A DNA stretch of 64,000 bases. It comes from Gammaproteobacteria bacterium (GTDB taxonomy: Bacteria; Pseudomonadota; Gammaproteobacteria; Chromatiales; Chromatiaceae). The notes beneath the pieces are model-generated. The model was not told where the DNA came from, searched no databases, and was given only the letters and a program-made list of their open reading frames with translations. Below, piece after piece: positions 16,964-25,073 of this stretch (the stretch's first letter is position 1; each line of letters starts with the position of its first letter). Where the stretch lies: the NCBI GenBank assembly GCA_015490795.1, contig WFXD01000004.1, positions 1-64,000 of the forward strand, read 5' to 3'. The position numbers and the translations under genes are program-made.

Positions 16964-18622
16964 ATGCCGTTAACCCCTGAAATCCGACAGAAGATCGAGC
17001 AGATCCGCGACTACCTCTATGGCGGCGGTTATCCCGATCCTATGAATAACGCCGAACAGTTGGCATTCCTGTTTTACTTCTACCTCAGCGAAGGCCGGGA
17101 CAAAGAGAATATCAGCCGTGCCCGCATCACCAAGCAGTCGTTCACCAGTTATTATGATGGCCGGTGGGCGCTCAAGAACCCCCTCAACGCGCCCAAAGAA
17201 GGACAGAAGACGATCTCCCGCGACCGGTTGCGCTGGTCTGTCTGGGCCAAGGCGCTAAGCGGTGAGAACCTGGTGTGTTTCCTGCGTGATGAAGTGTTTG
17301 CTTTTCATACCGAGGTGGCCAGCAACGGCGCCGTGAATTTCATGGATGGCGCCCGCCTCGGTATCGATGATCCCACGGTGCTCACCCAGGTGATCAATCT
17401 GGTGGATGAACTGCGCCTCGATCAGGCCGATGCCGACACTAAAGGCGACCTGTTCGAACATGTCCTCAAACAGATCAGTCAGGCCGGTGAACTGGGCCAG
17501 TTCCGCACGCCAAGGCATGTCATTCGCGCCATCGTGCAGATGGTTGATCCGCAAATCGGTGAGACGGTATATGATCCGGCTGCCGGTACCGCAGGTTTCC
17601 TGGTTGCCGCCTATGACCATATCCGGCTGCGGAACTCCTCGCCCAATGCTATCGAGGAAGTTGAGCTGGATGGCAAAAAGATCAAGCGCGGACACGGCGA
17701 CAAGCTCTCCGCCGCAAAGTGGGACATTCTTGGCAGCAAGACCTTCTATGGCAACGACGTGGACCCCAAGATGGTCCATCTCGCCACCATGAACCTGACC
17801 CTGCGCGGCTTGCCCCACGTGCGCATCCGCCGCCGCAACGTTCTGACCACCACCCTGGATGCTCAACAGAAAGAAGATCTCGGCCTGCCGCAGGAAGGTT
17901 ACGCCGTCATCCTTGCCAATCCCCCGTTTTCCGGTCGCATCGACAAGGACCGCATCGTCGATGACGTGAAGGTGGGTACCACCACCGCCACAGAGATCCT
18001 GTTTATCAAATACATGATGGACTCGTTACGCTCCCCTACTAGCTCCAGAAGAGGGGCCAGGGGTAAGGGTGGCCGTTGTGGTGTTATTGTGCCTGAGGGT
18101 GTGCTGTTCGGCTCTACCGGTGCCCACAAGGAGCTGCGCCGTCAGTTGTTGGAGAACAATACGGTGGAAGCTGTGCTTTCTTTGCCGAGCGGTACCTTCC
18201 AGCCTTACTCCAACGTGAAGACCTCTGTGCTGATATTTAGGAAAGGTGGCAGCACTGACAAGGTGCTGTTCCTCCATGCCGATAACGATGGCTATAAACT
18301 TGATGCCAAGCACGATGCCCCTATTGATGACGATGATTTACCTGGCTTGGTTGCCGCCTACCAGGATTGTGAAGCATGTTGGATGAAATGGGGCAGGCGC
18401 AAGGAAGGCGAAGAGTGGGCTGAAAAATGGTGGTTTGCCACTGCTGATGATATCAAAGCTAATGAGTATAACTTATCGGCGGGGCGTTACCGTCCGTTGG
18501 TGCAAGCTCAGGTTGAGCATCGTGCCCCGCTTGAGTTGCTGGATGAATTGGCAGCAATAGAATCGGAGATAGTGGAGGAAATTGAGGGGCTTCGCGAGGT
18601 GCTGGGCGAGGTTGGATCATGA
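16964..18622 (+). CDS. hsdM: Type I R-M DNA methyltransferase, M subunit
   Basis: A 552-residue N6-adenine methyltransferase. The N-terminal HsdM helical domain is followed by GQFRTPRHVIRAIVQMV, the SAM-binding motif YDPAAGTAGFL (about residues 202-212) and the catalytic NPPF in LANPPFSGRID (about 318-328). GVIVPEGVLFG and KTSVLIFRKG are conserved later blocks. It acts as M2S for methylation and as part of R2M2S for restriction. The gene starts 15 bp after hsdR and overlaps hsdS by 4 bp. Confidence 0.93.
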   Translation: MPLTPEIRQKIEQIRDYLYGGGYPDPMNNAEQLAFLFYFYLSEGRDKENISRARITKQSFTSYYDGRWALKNPLNAPKEGQKTISRDRLRWSVWAKALSGENLVCFLRDEVFAFHTEVASNGAVNFMDGARLGIDDPTVLTQVINLVDELRLDQADADTKGDLFEHVLKQISQAGELGQFRTPRHVIRAIVQMVDPQIGETVYDPAAGTAGFLVAAYDHIRLRNSSPNAIEEVELDGKKIKRGHGDKLSAAKWDILGSKTFYGNDVDPKMVHLATMNLTLRGLPHVRIRRRNVLTTTLDAQQKEDLGLPQEGYAVILANPPFSGRIDKDRIVDDVKVGTTTATEILFIKYMMDSLRSPTSSRRGARGKGGRCGVIVPEGVLFGSTGAHKELRRQLLENNTVEAVLSLPSGTFQPYSNVKTSVLIFRKGGSTDKVLFLHADNDGYKLDAKHDAPIDDDDLPGLVAAYQDCEACWMKWGRRKEGEEWAEKWWFATADDIKANEYNLSAGRYRPLVQAQVEHRAPLELLDELAAIESEIVEEIEGLREVLGEVGS

Positions 18623-19863
18623 TCTGTGCTCAGAAACAGGCGGCCGCTTATCAGTTATGCCGCGCAAATGTGGCACATCAACCTCTGGGGGAGGTATGTC
18701 AAATCAATCCTAGACTTCCAAAGGATGCAAAGCCTGATTCAGACACACAAGTTACTTTTGTGCCGATGACGGTAGTTGATGAAGAAACTGGGTCCATACA
18801 GGCTCCGGATATCCGGCCATATTCTGAGGTCGCAAAAGGCTACACCCATTTCTTAAATGGTGATGTGCTCTTCGCCAAAATCACCCCTTGTATGGAGAAT
18901 GGCAAGGCAGCTATTGCTACTAACCTAGTCAATGGTCTTGGATTTGGATCCACAGAGTTCCATGTTCTGCGTGCAGAACCGGAGGTTTTGCCAGAGTGGG
19001 TGTTTTATTTTGTTCGCCGTGAAAGTTTTCGATGTCAGGCCAAAGCAAGCTTTACTGGTTCAGCAGGCCAGCAAAGAGTCTCAAGGCAATTTATGGAAAC
19101 TGTGCAGATTCCTGTTCCCTCTCTTTCTGAACAACGCCGCATCATCGACATCCTCAAACGCGCCGACGGTATCCGCCGCTTGCGCAAACAGGCTCAGGAT
19201 ACCGCCCGCCAACTGATCCCCGCCTTATTCGTCGATATGTTCGGTGACCCGGTGGCGAACCCAAACGGCTGGATAATCAAACCGCTCAAAGAAGTAGCTC
19301 ATATCGGGTCAGGTATAACCAAGGGACGAAAACTGAACGGGCATCAGACTGTAGAGTTGCCCTACTTGGCAGTGTCAAATGTTCAGGATGGCCATCTGAA
19401 CCTTACGAAGGTTAAATCTATCCATGTCAAACCTATAGAAATAGAGAAATACCGAGTACTCCCAGGCGATTTTCTGATGACTGAGGGAGGTGACCCTGAC
19501 AAGCTCGGTCGCGGTGCGATATGGAACGGTGAAATCGATGTCTGTCTCCACCAGAACCATGTGTTCAAAGTGCGATGTAACAGAGAAGTGATTCTCCCGG
19601 AATACCTGAGATCACTTGTCGGTAGTTATTACGGAAAGGGATATTTTCTTCGTATTGCAAAACAGACAACCGGGATAGCTTCTATCAACAAGACACAGCT
19701 CGGTAACTTTCCTGTGCTGGTGCCACCGATAGAGTTCCAAAATGACTTTGTAGCGCAATTAGAGGGCATTCAGTCCATTATGGGCCAACAGGAAGCGGCA
19801 CAGGCTAGTGCTGAGTCAAGTTTTCAATCACTCATACACCATGCATTTTCCGTTGGGTTCTGA
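18619..19863 (+). CDS. hsdS: Type I R-M specificity subunit
   Basis: A 414-residue protein with two target recognition domains (about residues 15-170 and 215-390), each followed by conserved helical spacers. The central one reads LSEQRRIIDILKRADGIRRLRKQAQ, then LIPALFVDMFGDPV, where the second half begins. The DNA coding for both recognition domains is richer in A+T than the spacers, as expected for modules exchanged by recombination. It determines the bipartite site recognised by HsdM and HsdR. The start overlaps hsdM by 4 bp. Confidence 0.9.
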   Translation: MICAQKQAAAYQLCRANVAHQPLGEVCQINPRLPKDAKPDSDTQVTFVPMTVVDEETGSIQAPDIRPYSEVAKGYTHFLNGDVLFAKITPCMENGKAAIATNLVNGLGFGSTEFHVLRAEPEVLPEWVFYFVRRESFRCQAKASFTGSAGQQRVSRQFMETVQIPVPSLSEQRRIIDILKRADGIRRLRKQAQDTARQLIPALFVDMFGDPVANPNGWIIKPLKEVAHIGSGITKGRKLNGHQTVELPYLAVSNVQDGHLNLTKVKSIHVKPIEIEKYRVLPGDFLMTEGGDPDKLGRGAIWNGEIDVCLHQNHVFKVRCNREVILPEYLRSLVGSYYGKGYFLRIAKQTTGIASINKTQLGNFPVLVPPIEFQNDFVAQLEGIQSIMGQQEAAQASAESSFQSLIHHAFSVGF

Positions 19864-19934
19864 ATGATGAAAAACCTTCGTGAATCTTCGTCCCCTTCGT
19901 GGATAACATTTATTCCAGACCAGGTTAAGCCAAC

Positions 19935-21647
19935 ATGCTGACACACATAACCATCCGCAATTTCAAAGGCTTCGAAGAGGCCTCTTTCGAGCTGGGCGAC
20001 CGGGTTGTGCTGATCGGGCCGAACAACTCCGGCAAGACCTCGGCGTTGCAAGCCCTGGCGCTGTGGGACATCGGCCTCAAACGTTGGATCGAGAAGCGAG
20101 GTACGGGTCCACTGCCAAAAAAGAAACGTCAGGGCGTGACGATCAACCGCCGTGACCTGATTGCGGTCTCAGTCCCCGCAGCCAACCTGCTCTGGCGCAA
20201 CCTTCATGTTCGGGAGTCGGTTAAGGGCAAGGGCACCCAAAATATCCGTATCGACATCATCGTCAAAGGGGTTTCGAACGGTGGGGCCTGGGAATGCGGT
20301 CTGGAGTTCGATTACGCCAACGAGGAGTCCTTCTACTGTCGGCCCTTACGTTTGAGTGAGGAAAAGGATCCCGAACGTATGCCGGTCCCCGAGCAGGCGC
20401 GGGGGGTGCGGGTTGCCTATCTACCACCCATGTCTGGTCTTACTGCCGTCGAGACACGGCTGGATGCCGGGGCGATCAATGTCAGGCTGGGTGAGGGACG
20501 CACTGCGGAGGTTTTGAGAAACCTCTGTTACCGGATACTTGAGGGGGAGAATGGCGAACAGCAATGGGTTGACCTGACCGATAGGATCAAAAAATTCTTT
20601 GGCGTGGAACTGGATGAGCCGCGCTATTTGACCGAACGAGGAGAGATCATGCTCTCCTATCGTGACCGGGGTGTGCAACTCGATATCTCATCATCCGGAC
20701 GCGGGTTGCAACAGACCATTCTGCTGCTGGCTCACATGATGGCGAATCCCGGGTCGGTGCTGCTCATGGATGAGCCGGATGCCCACCTTGAGATATTACG
20801 CCAGCGGCAGATATACCAATTGCTGACAGACACTGCCAGGCAGTATGGCAACCAGCTTCTCGCCGCCAGCCATTCCGAGGTTATCCTCAACGAGGCCGCA
20901 GATCGGGATATGGTCATTGCATTCGTGGGAAAACCCCACCGAATTGACGACAGAGGCTCCCAGCTACTCAAGTCCCTGAAAGAGATAGGCTATGAGCAAT
21001 ACTATCAGGCGGAAGAGACCGGGTGGGTGCTTTACCTGGAAGGCTCCACTGATCTTGCGATCCTTCGGGCCTTTGCCGAGGTTCTCGAACATCCTGCAAG
21101 TGAGGCTCTCGAACGTCCATTCGTTCACTATGTCGCAAACCAGCCCATGAAGGCGCTGGATCATTTTCACGGTCTGCGGGAGGCGAAGCCCGATCTGTCC
21201 GGGATCGCCATCTATGATCGCCTTGCTAAGAGCCTGCCAGGCAACTCGAATCTTGAACAGCGAATGTGGCAGCAATGCGAAATTGAGAACTACCTGTGTG
21301 GCAGGGAGGTGATACTGTCTTGGACAAGAGCGACCGCAGAAGGGGAATCGGAAGGCCCGCTCTTTGCTCAACGATGGGGAAAACTAATGAAAGGGACGAT
21401 CGCAGAATTTGAAACGGCTTTTGAAACACTGGGGAAACCATCACCTTGGGGGGCGGAAATCAAGGCTACAGATGATTTTCTTGACCCATTGTTCGACAAG
21501 TTCTTCGAGAAACTAGGGTTGCCCAACCTCATGCGTAAGACTGACTATCACGAACTAGCAAGATTTGTTCAAGCCGAAACACTTGATCTGGAAGTGAAGG
21601 AGGTGCTGGATGCTATTCAGCATGTAGCAGAGGCGGCTTCTTCTTGA
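19935..21647 (+). CDS. OLD-like ATPase with TOPRIM nuclease domain
   Basis: A 570-residue protein. The N-terminal ABC-type ATPase has MLTHITIRNFKGFEEASFELG and Walker A LIGPNNSGKTS (about 26-36). A signature-like SSGRGLQQTILLLAHM is at about 255 and Walker B VLLMDEPDAHLE at about 274. After it, LYLEGSTDLAILRAFAEVL (about 366) and SGIAIYDR (about 422) look like the acidic motifs of a TOPRIM domain. This is the architecture of OLD-family nucleases, which include GajA, but no UvrD-like partner is next to it. It lies 71 bp behind hsdS in the same direction, so it probably belongs to the defence operon. The intervening DNA has CTTCGTG-type short repeats. Confidence 0.75.
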   Translation: MLTHITIRNFKGFEEASFELGDRVVLIGPNNSGKTSALQALALWDIGLKRWIEKRGTGPLPKKKRQGVTINRRDLIAVSVPAANLLWRNLHVRESVKGKGTQNIRIDIIVKGVSNGGAWECGLEFDYANEESFYCRPLRLSEEKDPERMPVPEQARGVRVAYLPPMSGLTAVETRLDAGAINVRLGEGRTAEVLRNLCYRILEGENGEQQWVDLTDRIKKFFGVELDEPRYLTERGEIMLSYRDRGVQLDISSSGRGLQQTILLLAHMMANPGSVLLMDEPDAHLEILRQRQIYQLLTDTARQYGNQLLAASHSEVILNEAADRDMVIAFVGKPHRIDDRGSQLLKSLKEIGYEQYYQAEETGWVLYLEGSTDLAILRAFAEVLEHPASEALERPFVHYVANQPMKALDHFHGLREAKPDLSGIAIYDRLAKSLPGNSNLEQRMWQQCEIENYLCGREVILSWTRATAEGESEGPLFAQRWGKLMKGTIAEFETAFETLGKPSPWGAEIKATDDFLDPLFDKFFEKLGLPNLMRKTDYHELARFVQAETLDLEVKEVLDAIQHVAEAASS

Positions 21648-21788
21648 TACGTCCAGAATGAGCAGCAGATTAACTAACAACCCTTTGTATTACACTCTTG
21701 ACTACCCGGCTTATTCGCGGGCCTACTCAGTGACGCGGGGCGATTTGGAGGCAAAAGCTCTATATCTCTTTGCGCAGAGAATGAAAAA

Positions 21789-22018
21789 TCAAACCTCCAC
21801 AACCACAGGCACCTCAATCTATAGATATCCAGCTCGGTTTCCGGCGTCATGACCGACACAATAAGCGCATATCGTACTTTTTTGTTGTAGCGTTTCAGAT
21901 GATGCCGTTCACGCCACCAGCCTATTGTTGGATAGACGGCGATGTGGTCCCGGCTGGCGAGATCGGTGGCCATGCCATGCCAGATGTCAGAGTGCAGTAA
22001 TCCAAGATCATGGAAATG
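21789..22018 (-). pseudogene. C-terminal fragment of an S8 (subtilisin-like) peptidase
   Basis: The minus strand reads GLLHSDIWHG, then LASRDHIAVYPTIGWWRERHHL, then RYALIVSVMTPETELDIY. I associate this pattern with the C-terminal domain of large S8 peptidases found in mobile and defence loci; this assignment is from memory. After DIY the frame shifts: a neighbouring frame gives IEVPVVVEV and a stop (21789-21791), a plausible original end. Upstream, a stop codon (TAG at 22028-22030) and unrelated sequence cut it off, so the catalytic domain is gone. Confidence 0.5.
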
Positions 22019-22328
22019 AACTGCTGGCTAAGATTCATGAGGAGTATGAGGAGCATCTCACATATCGCACCAGTCGGCATACGCTTAGCCGTGTCGTGGC
22101 GGCACTCAACGTGTTTAAACCCCGTGGTTGGGAGGTTGCCGTTGATGTAAGAGATGCTGTTGGCATGTTTACTGGGTATATGGATATGGGGGGGTTGCCA
22201 ATGTGGGCATCGTCATGATGGCCCTTGGGCAGCGCTATTTTGGCTTCGAATTGGAGCTGAAGTTGGCCGGTCTCAGGGCTAATCTACTGCTCTGGTGGGA
22301 TGGAATATCGGTATCTTGTCGAGTGTAA
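22009..22328 (+). pseudogene. Frameshifted fragment of an unknown protein
   Basis: One frame reads HGNELLAKIHEEYEEHL, then RVVAALNVFKPRGWEVAVDVRDAVGMFTGYMDMG, up to a run of seven G (22186-22192). After it the sensible reading continues in a different frame as VANVGIVMMALGQRYFGFE and on to a stop at 22326. The protein-like character on both sides suggests a single-base indel in the G-run. I do not recognise the family. Its start meets the S8 peptidase fragment near 22010-22030, presumably an old deletion or insertion junction. Confidence 0.4.
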
Positions 22329-22338
22329 ATCCTGACCA

Positions 22339-22500
22339 CTATGCACTGAGAACAGTGCACACTGGTGAGGACTCACGTCCTTTATGCTTGTTGTGGCGTC
22401 GGTACTTGGTTTGGTCACGGAATGTAGATGCCCGCTGAAATCGTGCCGCATATCTGGCAACGGGGTTTCGGCGAGATGGCTTGGGCGGTTTTTTGCTCAT
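22339..22500 (-). CDS. Candidate ArfA-like ribosome-rescue factor (53 aa)
   Basis: A very small, very basic ORF (53 residues) with ATG at 22500 and an AAAGGAAA ribosome site upstream. It begins MSKKPPKPSRRNPVARYAA and continues with STFRDQTKYRRHNKHKGRE. The N-terminal MSKKP, an FR.. segment and a lysine/arginine-rich K..R...HKG block resemble ArfA, which recruits release factor 2 to ribosomes stalled on messages lacking a stop. A stem-loop sits on the last codons: TGCACTG and CAGTGCA around a 4-base loop. ArfA genes in several gammaproteobacteria carry such a hairpin near the end, making a stop-less message that is degraded unless tmRNA fails. Assignment rests on short similarity and is tentative. 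Confidence 0.45.
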   Translation of the reverse strand: MSKKPPKPSRRNPVARYAARFQRASTFRDQTKYRRHNKHKGRESSPVCTVLSA

Positions 22501-22533
22501 AGTTGCTTTCCTTTCAGGTTGTAGAGAAGGTTA

Positions 22534-23616
22534 TCATTTGGCCCACTTATATCGTGCCCGATGAATGTGATGGTTAAGAGGAAGCCGGCCATCATGCTGC
22601 AGCCGGCCAACGACGATTCCCGGCGCGATATCGATCTCATCGGAAAATGATGCAATATTTGCAGCAGTGAAGTGTCCTGCCTTTACAAAAGCTCGATAAG
22701 GCGCTGGTGGGATGAGTGTTTTTTGGGCAAATTCATCGGCTTCTTCTTCCTGTTTCTTCCAGTTAGGGTCGTTAAGCCCATCTTCAAGGAAGGTATGGCG
22801 CTTGTCATGCAGCAGGATGTGCCCCAGTTCGTGAAATAGGCTAAACCAGAAAATATCCGCCCAGCTTCCCCGGATGCTCATCATTAAAACAGCCTTGTTC
22901 GGGTTGGCCCAGAAGGTTGCACCATTGGTATAGGTTTTTGGAAAGCGTGGCAGTAGTACGAACGCAATGCCCACTTCCGCCAGTTGCTGCTTGAGTGCCG
23001 ACAGAAAGGCTCCAGGTTCTTCACGAGTCAGATGGCGAAGTTTTCGCAATGCTGCGCGTGCCTTGGCCTGGTCGAATGGCTTGGTATCAATCTTGTCAGC
23101 CTCCAGTGCGCCTCCACGCAACCACGCAACCAGTGCCTCATGCGAGGCTTTGCTCTTGGTGGATTGGCGAAATGCTGGCGCATAGGCACGTACACCGGGC
23201 AGATTGTGTAGCGAGGCCACACCGAAAAATCGGCGCAGTTCCACCACCTTTTCTGATCGTTTGCGGGTTGGCTTTACCCAGCCGAGTTTTGCGATTTCGG
23301 GGTAGGGGAAGTGAATAGCCAGATTGGTTTCGTGTTCAACCTGTTCTGCTGCATTGCTTCGCGCCTTTGTCAGCTGATACTCTGCCTCCAGACCGGTCCA
23401 GATATGAGCGGGCACACCAAGCACCTGCTCCAGTTGCAGCGCAGTATCCGGCGTAATGGACTTGATACCACTGGCAATCTCACTGATTGCCTGGACAGGC
23501 CGGCCCATGCGTCGCGCCAATTCAGCCTGGCTCATGCTCATTTCTTCAGCAATCTCGGACAAATAAACCCCCGGCGGTACTGCAAGATCCGAATAGATTT
23601 CCTGGTTAGTCGCCAT
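22534..23616 (-). CDS. higA: HigA/ImmA-type antitoxin: HTH plus ImmA/IrrE metallopeptidase
   Basis: A 360-residue protein. The N-terminal XRE helix-turn-helix is of HigA type (PPGVYLSEIAEEMSMSQAELARRMGRPVQAISEIASG, about residues 14-50). The second half is an ImmA/IrrE-like zinc peptidase domain with HELGH at residues 262-266, then EEEADEFAQKTLIPP. It would act as antitoxin and autorepressor for the RelE-like toxin encoded just upstream. Whether the peptidase motif is active in regulation is unknown. The start codon lies inside the toxin gene (11-bp overlap), so the toxin comes first, as in higBA operons. Confidence 0.8.
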   Translation of the reverse strand: MATNQEIYSDLAVPPGVYLSEIAEEMSMSQAELARRMGRPVQAISEIASGIKSITPDTALQLEQVLGVPAHIWTGLEAEYQLTKARSNAAEQVEHETNLAIHFPYPEIAKLGWVKPTRKRSEKVVELRRFFGVASLHNLPGVRAYAPAFRQSTKSKASHEALVAWLRGGALEADKIDTKPFDQAKARAALRKLRHLTREEPGAFLSALKQQLAEVGIAFVLLPRFPKTYTNGATFWANPNKAVLMMSIRGSWADIFWFSLFHELGHILLHDKRHTFLEDGLNDPNWKKQEEEADEFAQKTLIPPAPYRAFVKAGHFTAANIASFSDEIDIAPGIVVGRLQHDGRLPLNHHIHRARYKWAK

Positions 23617-23908
23617 AATGTTTGCTTACCTCTTCGATGTGGACAATTTCCAGCATCTCACCCTCAAGGGAAAAAATCAGTCGATAGAATCCGGTGATAT
23701 TGACGGCGTATTGCCCAGTCCGATCCCCTTTGAGTGGATGACATCGCAATACGGGCAGTCTTATCAATTCCTCGATATTCTTGGCTTGCTTGATCGTGTT
23801 GATGCGTAGGATATATCGCTTCGCGGCGTCCTCGCCATACGCCTTAACGGCCTTCCGATATTCTCTGTAGCAGCGTTCCAGCTGTCTGGTCCTGAAAACA
23901 ACGATCAA
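23606..23908 (-). CDS. higB: HigB/RelE-family toxin
   Basis: A 100-residue protein of the RelE/ParE fold: MIVVFRTRQLERCYREYRKAVKAYGEDAAKRYILRINTI in pieces up to residue 40, then LPVLRCHPLKGDRTGQYAVNITGFYRLIF, the usual basic and aromatic residues of ribosome-dependent mRNA interferases. The start is TTG at 23908 with AAAGGA about 9 bp upstream. It is followed by and overlaps the HigA/ImmA-like antitoxin gene, with a 21-bp palindromic operator about 50 bp upstream. Confidence 0.82.
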   Translation of the reverse strand: MIVVFRTRQLERCYREYRKAVKAYGEDAAKRYILRINTIKQAKNIEELIRLPVLRCHPLKGDRTGQYAVNITGFYRLIFSLEGEMLEIVHIEEVSKHYGD

Positions 23909-23956
23909 GGTAGAATCCTTTTGGCATAGTGATCGGCACGTTAGGTATCAGATTAA

Positions 23957-23977
23957 TATTCACCCATGGGGTGAATA
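23957..23977. promoter_or_regulatory. Palindromic operator of the higBA operon
   Basis: TATTCACCC (23957-23965) and GGGTGAATA (23969-23977) are perfect inverted arms around ATG. The site lies 49 bp before the TTG start of higB. Promoter-like TATATT on the minus strand follows it closely, so a bound HigA would block transcription. It is inferred from symmetry and position. Confidence 0.6.
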
Positions 23978-24095
23978 CAATATAGCATAAGATTCTCGGT
24001 TTAGTCAGCATGTAGGATCGGTTGATCGATGTCTGCAAGTGGCTATTCTTGGCTAGGCATGAAAAAAATGGCCTAATTTCGCGGTACACTGCCTG

Positions 24096-25073
24096 CTATC
24101 CTAATTTCCTCGCCAAATCCTCTGCCTTGAGGTGCGTATATCTGCGCAGCATGCGCAGATCTTTGTGCCCGGTAATGCTGGCCACTTCCATGATGTTGAG
24201 ACCGAGTTCGAAAAAGCGCGTTGTGGCTTCATGCCGCAGATCATGGAAATGGAGGTCTTCAATTCCGGCCCGGCGTACCGCACGGATATAGGCGCGTTTG
24301 ACGGCCTCGGTAGTGAGTCCGGGGAATACTTGGCCGTGGATGCCGCGTGGGAGTGATCGCAGAACTCTGATAGCAATGGATGACAGTGGCACGTCACGCG
24401 ATTCTCCATTCTTGGTGTCCGGCAGGTGGGCAGTGCGGCGATTTAGATCAATATTCTCCCAGCGAAGGCTGACCAGCTCTGCCTGGCGCATGGCAGTCTC
24501 TAGCGCCAGGTGAACAATAGGGAGGAGGAATGGGTTTTTGGCCCCTTTGCATGCTTCCAGCAGTCGGCTTTCTTCGCTTTTCTCACCGTCGTGGCCGGTC
24601 TGAAGGCGGCGTTCCCGGGCTTTGGAGTGTGGAGGCAGTTTGATGTCCCGTACCGGATTGGCGACGTGAATCCCCCATTCTTTGCGGGCGACTTCAAATA
24701 GATGGGAGATGATCACAAGCTCCTTTTTGACGGTGGCCGGTAGAACCTTTTTTAAACGCGCATCCCGGTAGCGAGCGATATCAACACCGCGGATACTGGC
24801 AACAATTCGGTGTGCAAGCGAATGCTTGAGGAAAGCACGGATACGGGCGGACTCGGATGCGACCCCTTTCTTCAGCGGAGTGATCTCTTCCTTATAGCGC
24901 TCTAACAGCTCCCGCAGCGTGGTGGATTCTGCTTCTGCCCGGGATACGAAGATGCCCTGGTCCATTTCATACTCTACTGCCCGGACCCACTTCTCTGCGG
25001 CAGCGCGGGTATCAAAGGTATTGCACTGATGGTCGGTCGATAACTGCTCCTGCATGATCGACACTTCCGCCAT
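24096..25073 (-). CDS. int: Island integrase (tyrosine recombinase)
   Basis: A 325-residue integrase reading away from tRNA-Pro. Catalytic residues are seen in the order Arg (TAMRQAELVSLRW), Lys (TKNGESRDVPLS), His-x-x-Arg (HDLRHEATTRFF), His (TGHKDLRMLRR) and Tyr (RRYTHLKAEDLA). The core-binding domain covers about residues 50-150. The start at 25073 is 7 bp from the tRNA CCA end; compared with relatives the extreme N-terminus looks short, since the usual RKR..WRA arm-binding start is missing, and the frame runs on into the tRNA without another good start. It should integrate and excise the island at the tRNA 3' half. Confidence 0.9.
   Translation of the reverse strand: MAEVSIMQEQLSTDHQCNTFDTRAAAEKWVRAVEYEMDQGIFVSRAEAESTTLRELLERYKEEITPLKKGVASESARIRAFLKHSLAHRIVASIRGVDIARYRDARLKKVLPATVKKELVIISHLFEVARKEWGIHVANPVRDIKLPPHSKARERRLQTGHDGEKSEESRLLEACKGAKNPFLLPIVHLALETAMRQAELVSLRWENIDLNRRTAHLPDTKNGESRDVPLSSIAIRVLRSLPRGIHGQVFPGLTTEAVKRAYIRAVRRAGIEDLHFHDLRHEATTRFFELGLNIMEVASITGHKDLRMLRRYTHLKAEDLARKLG

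Noticed and set aside
19935-21647. Calling the OLD-like gene GajA of a Gabija system
   Set aside because: Gabija needs an adjacent UvrD-like GajB helicase; the next genes are fragments and none encodes a helicase.
9775-25029. Calling the island an integrative conjugative element or a prophage
   Set aside because: No relaxase, coupling protein, type IV secretion, capsid or tail genes can be seen; only integration, regulation and defence functions.
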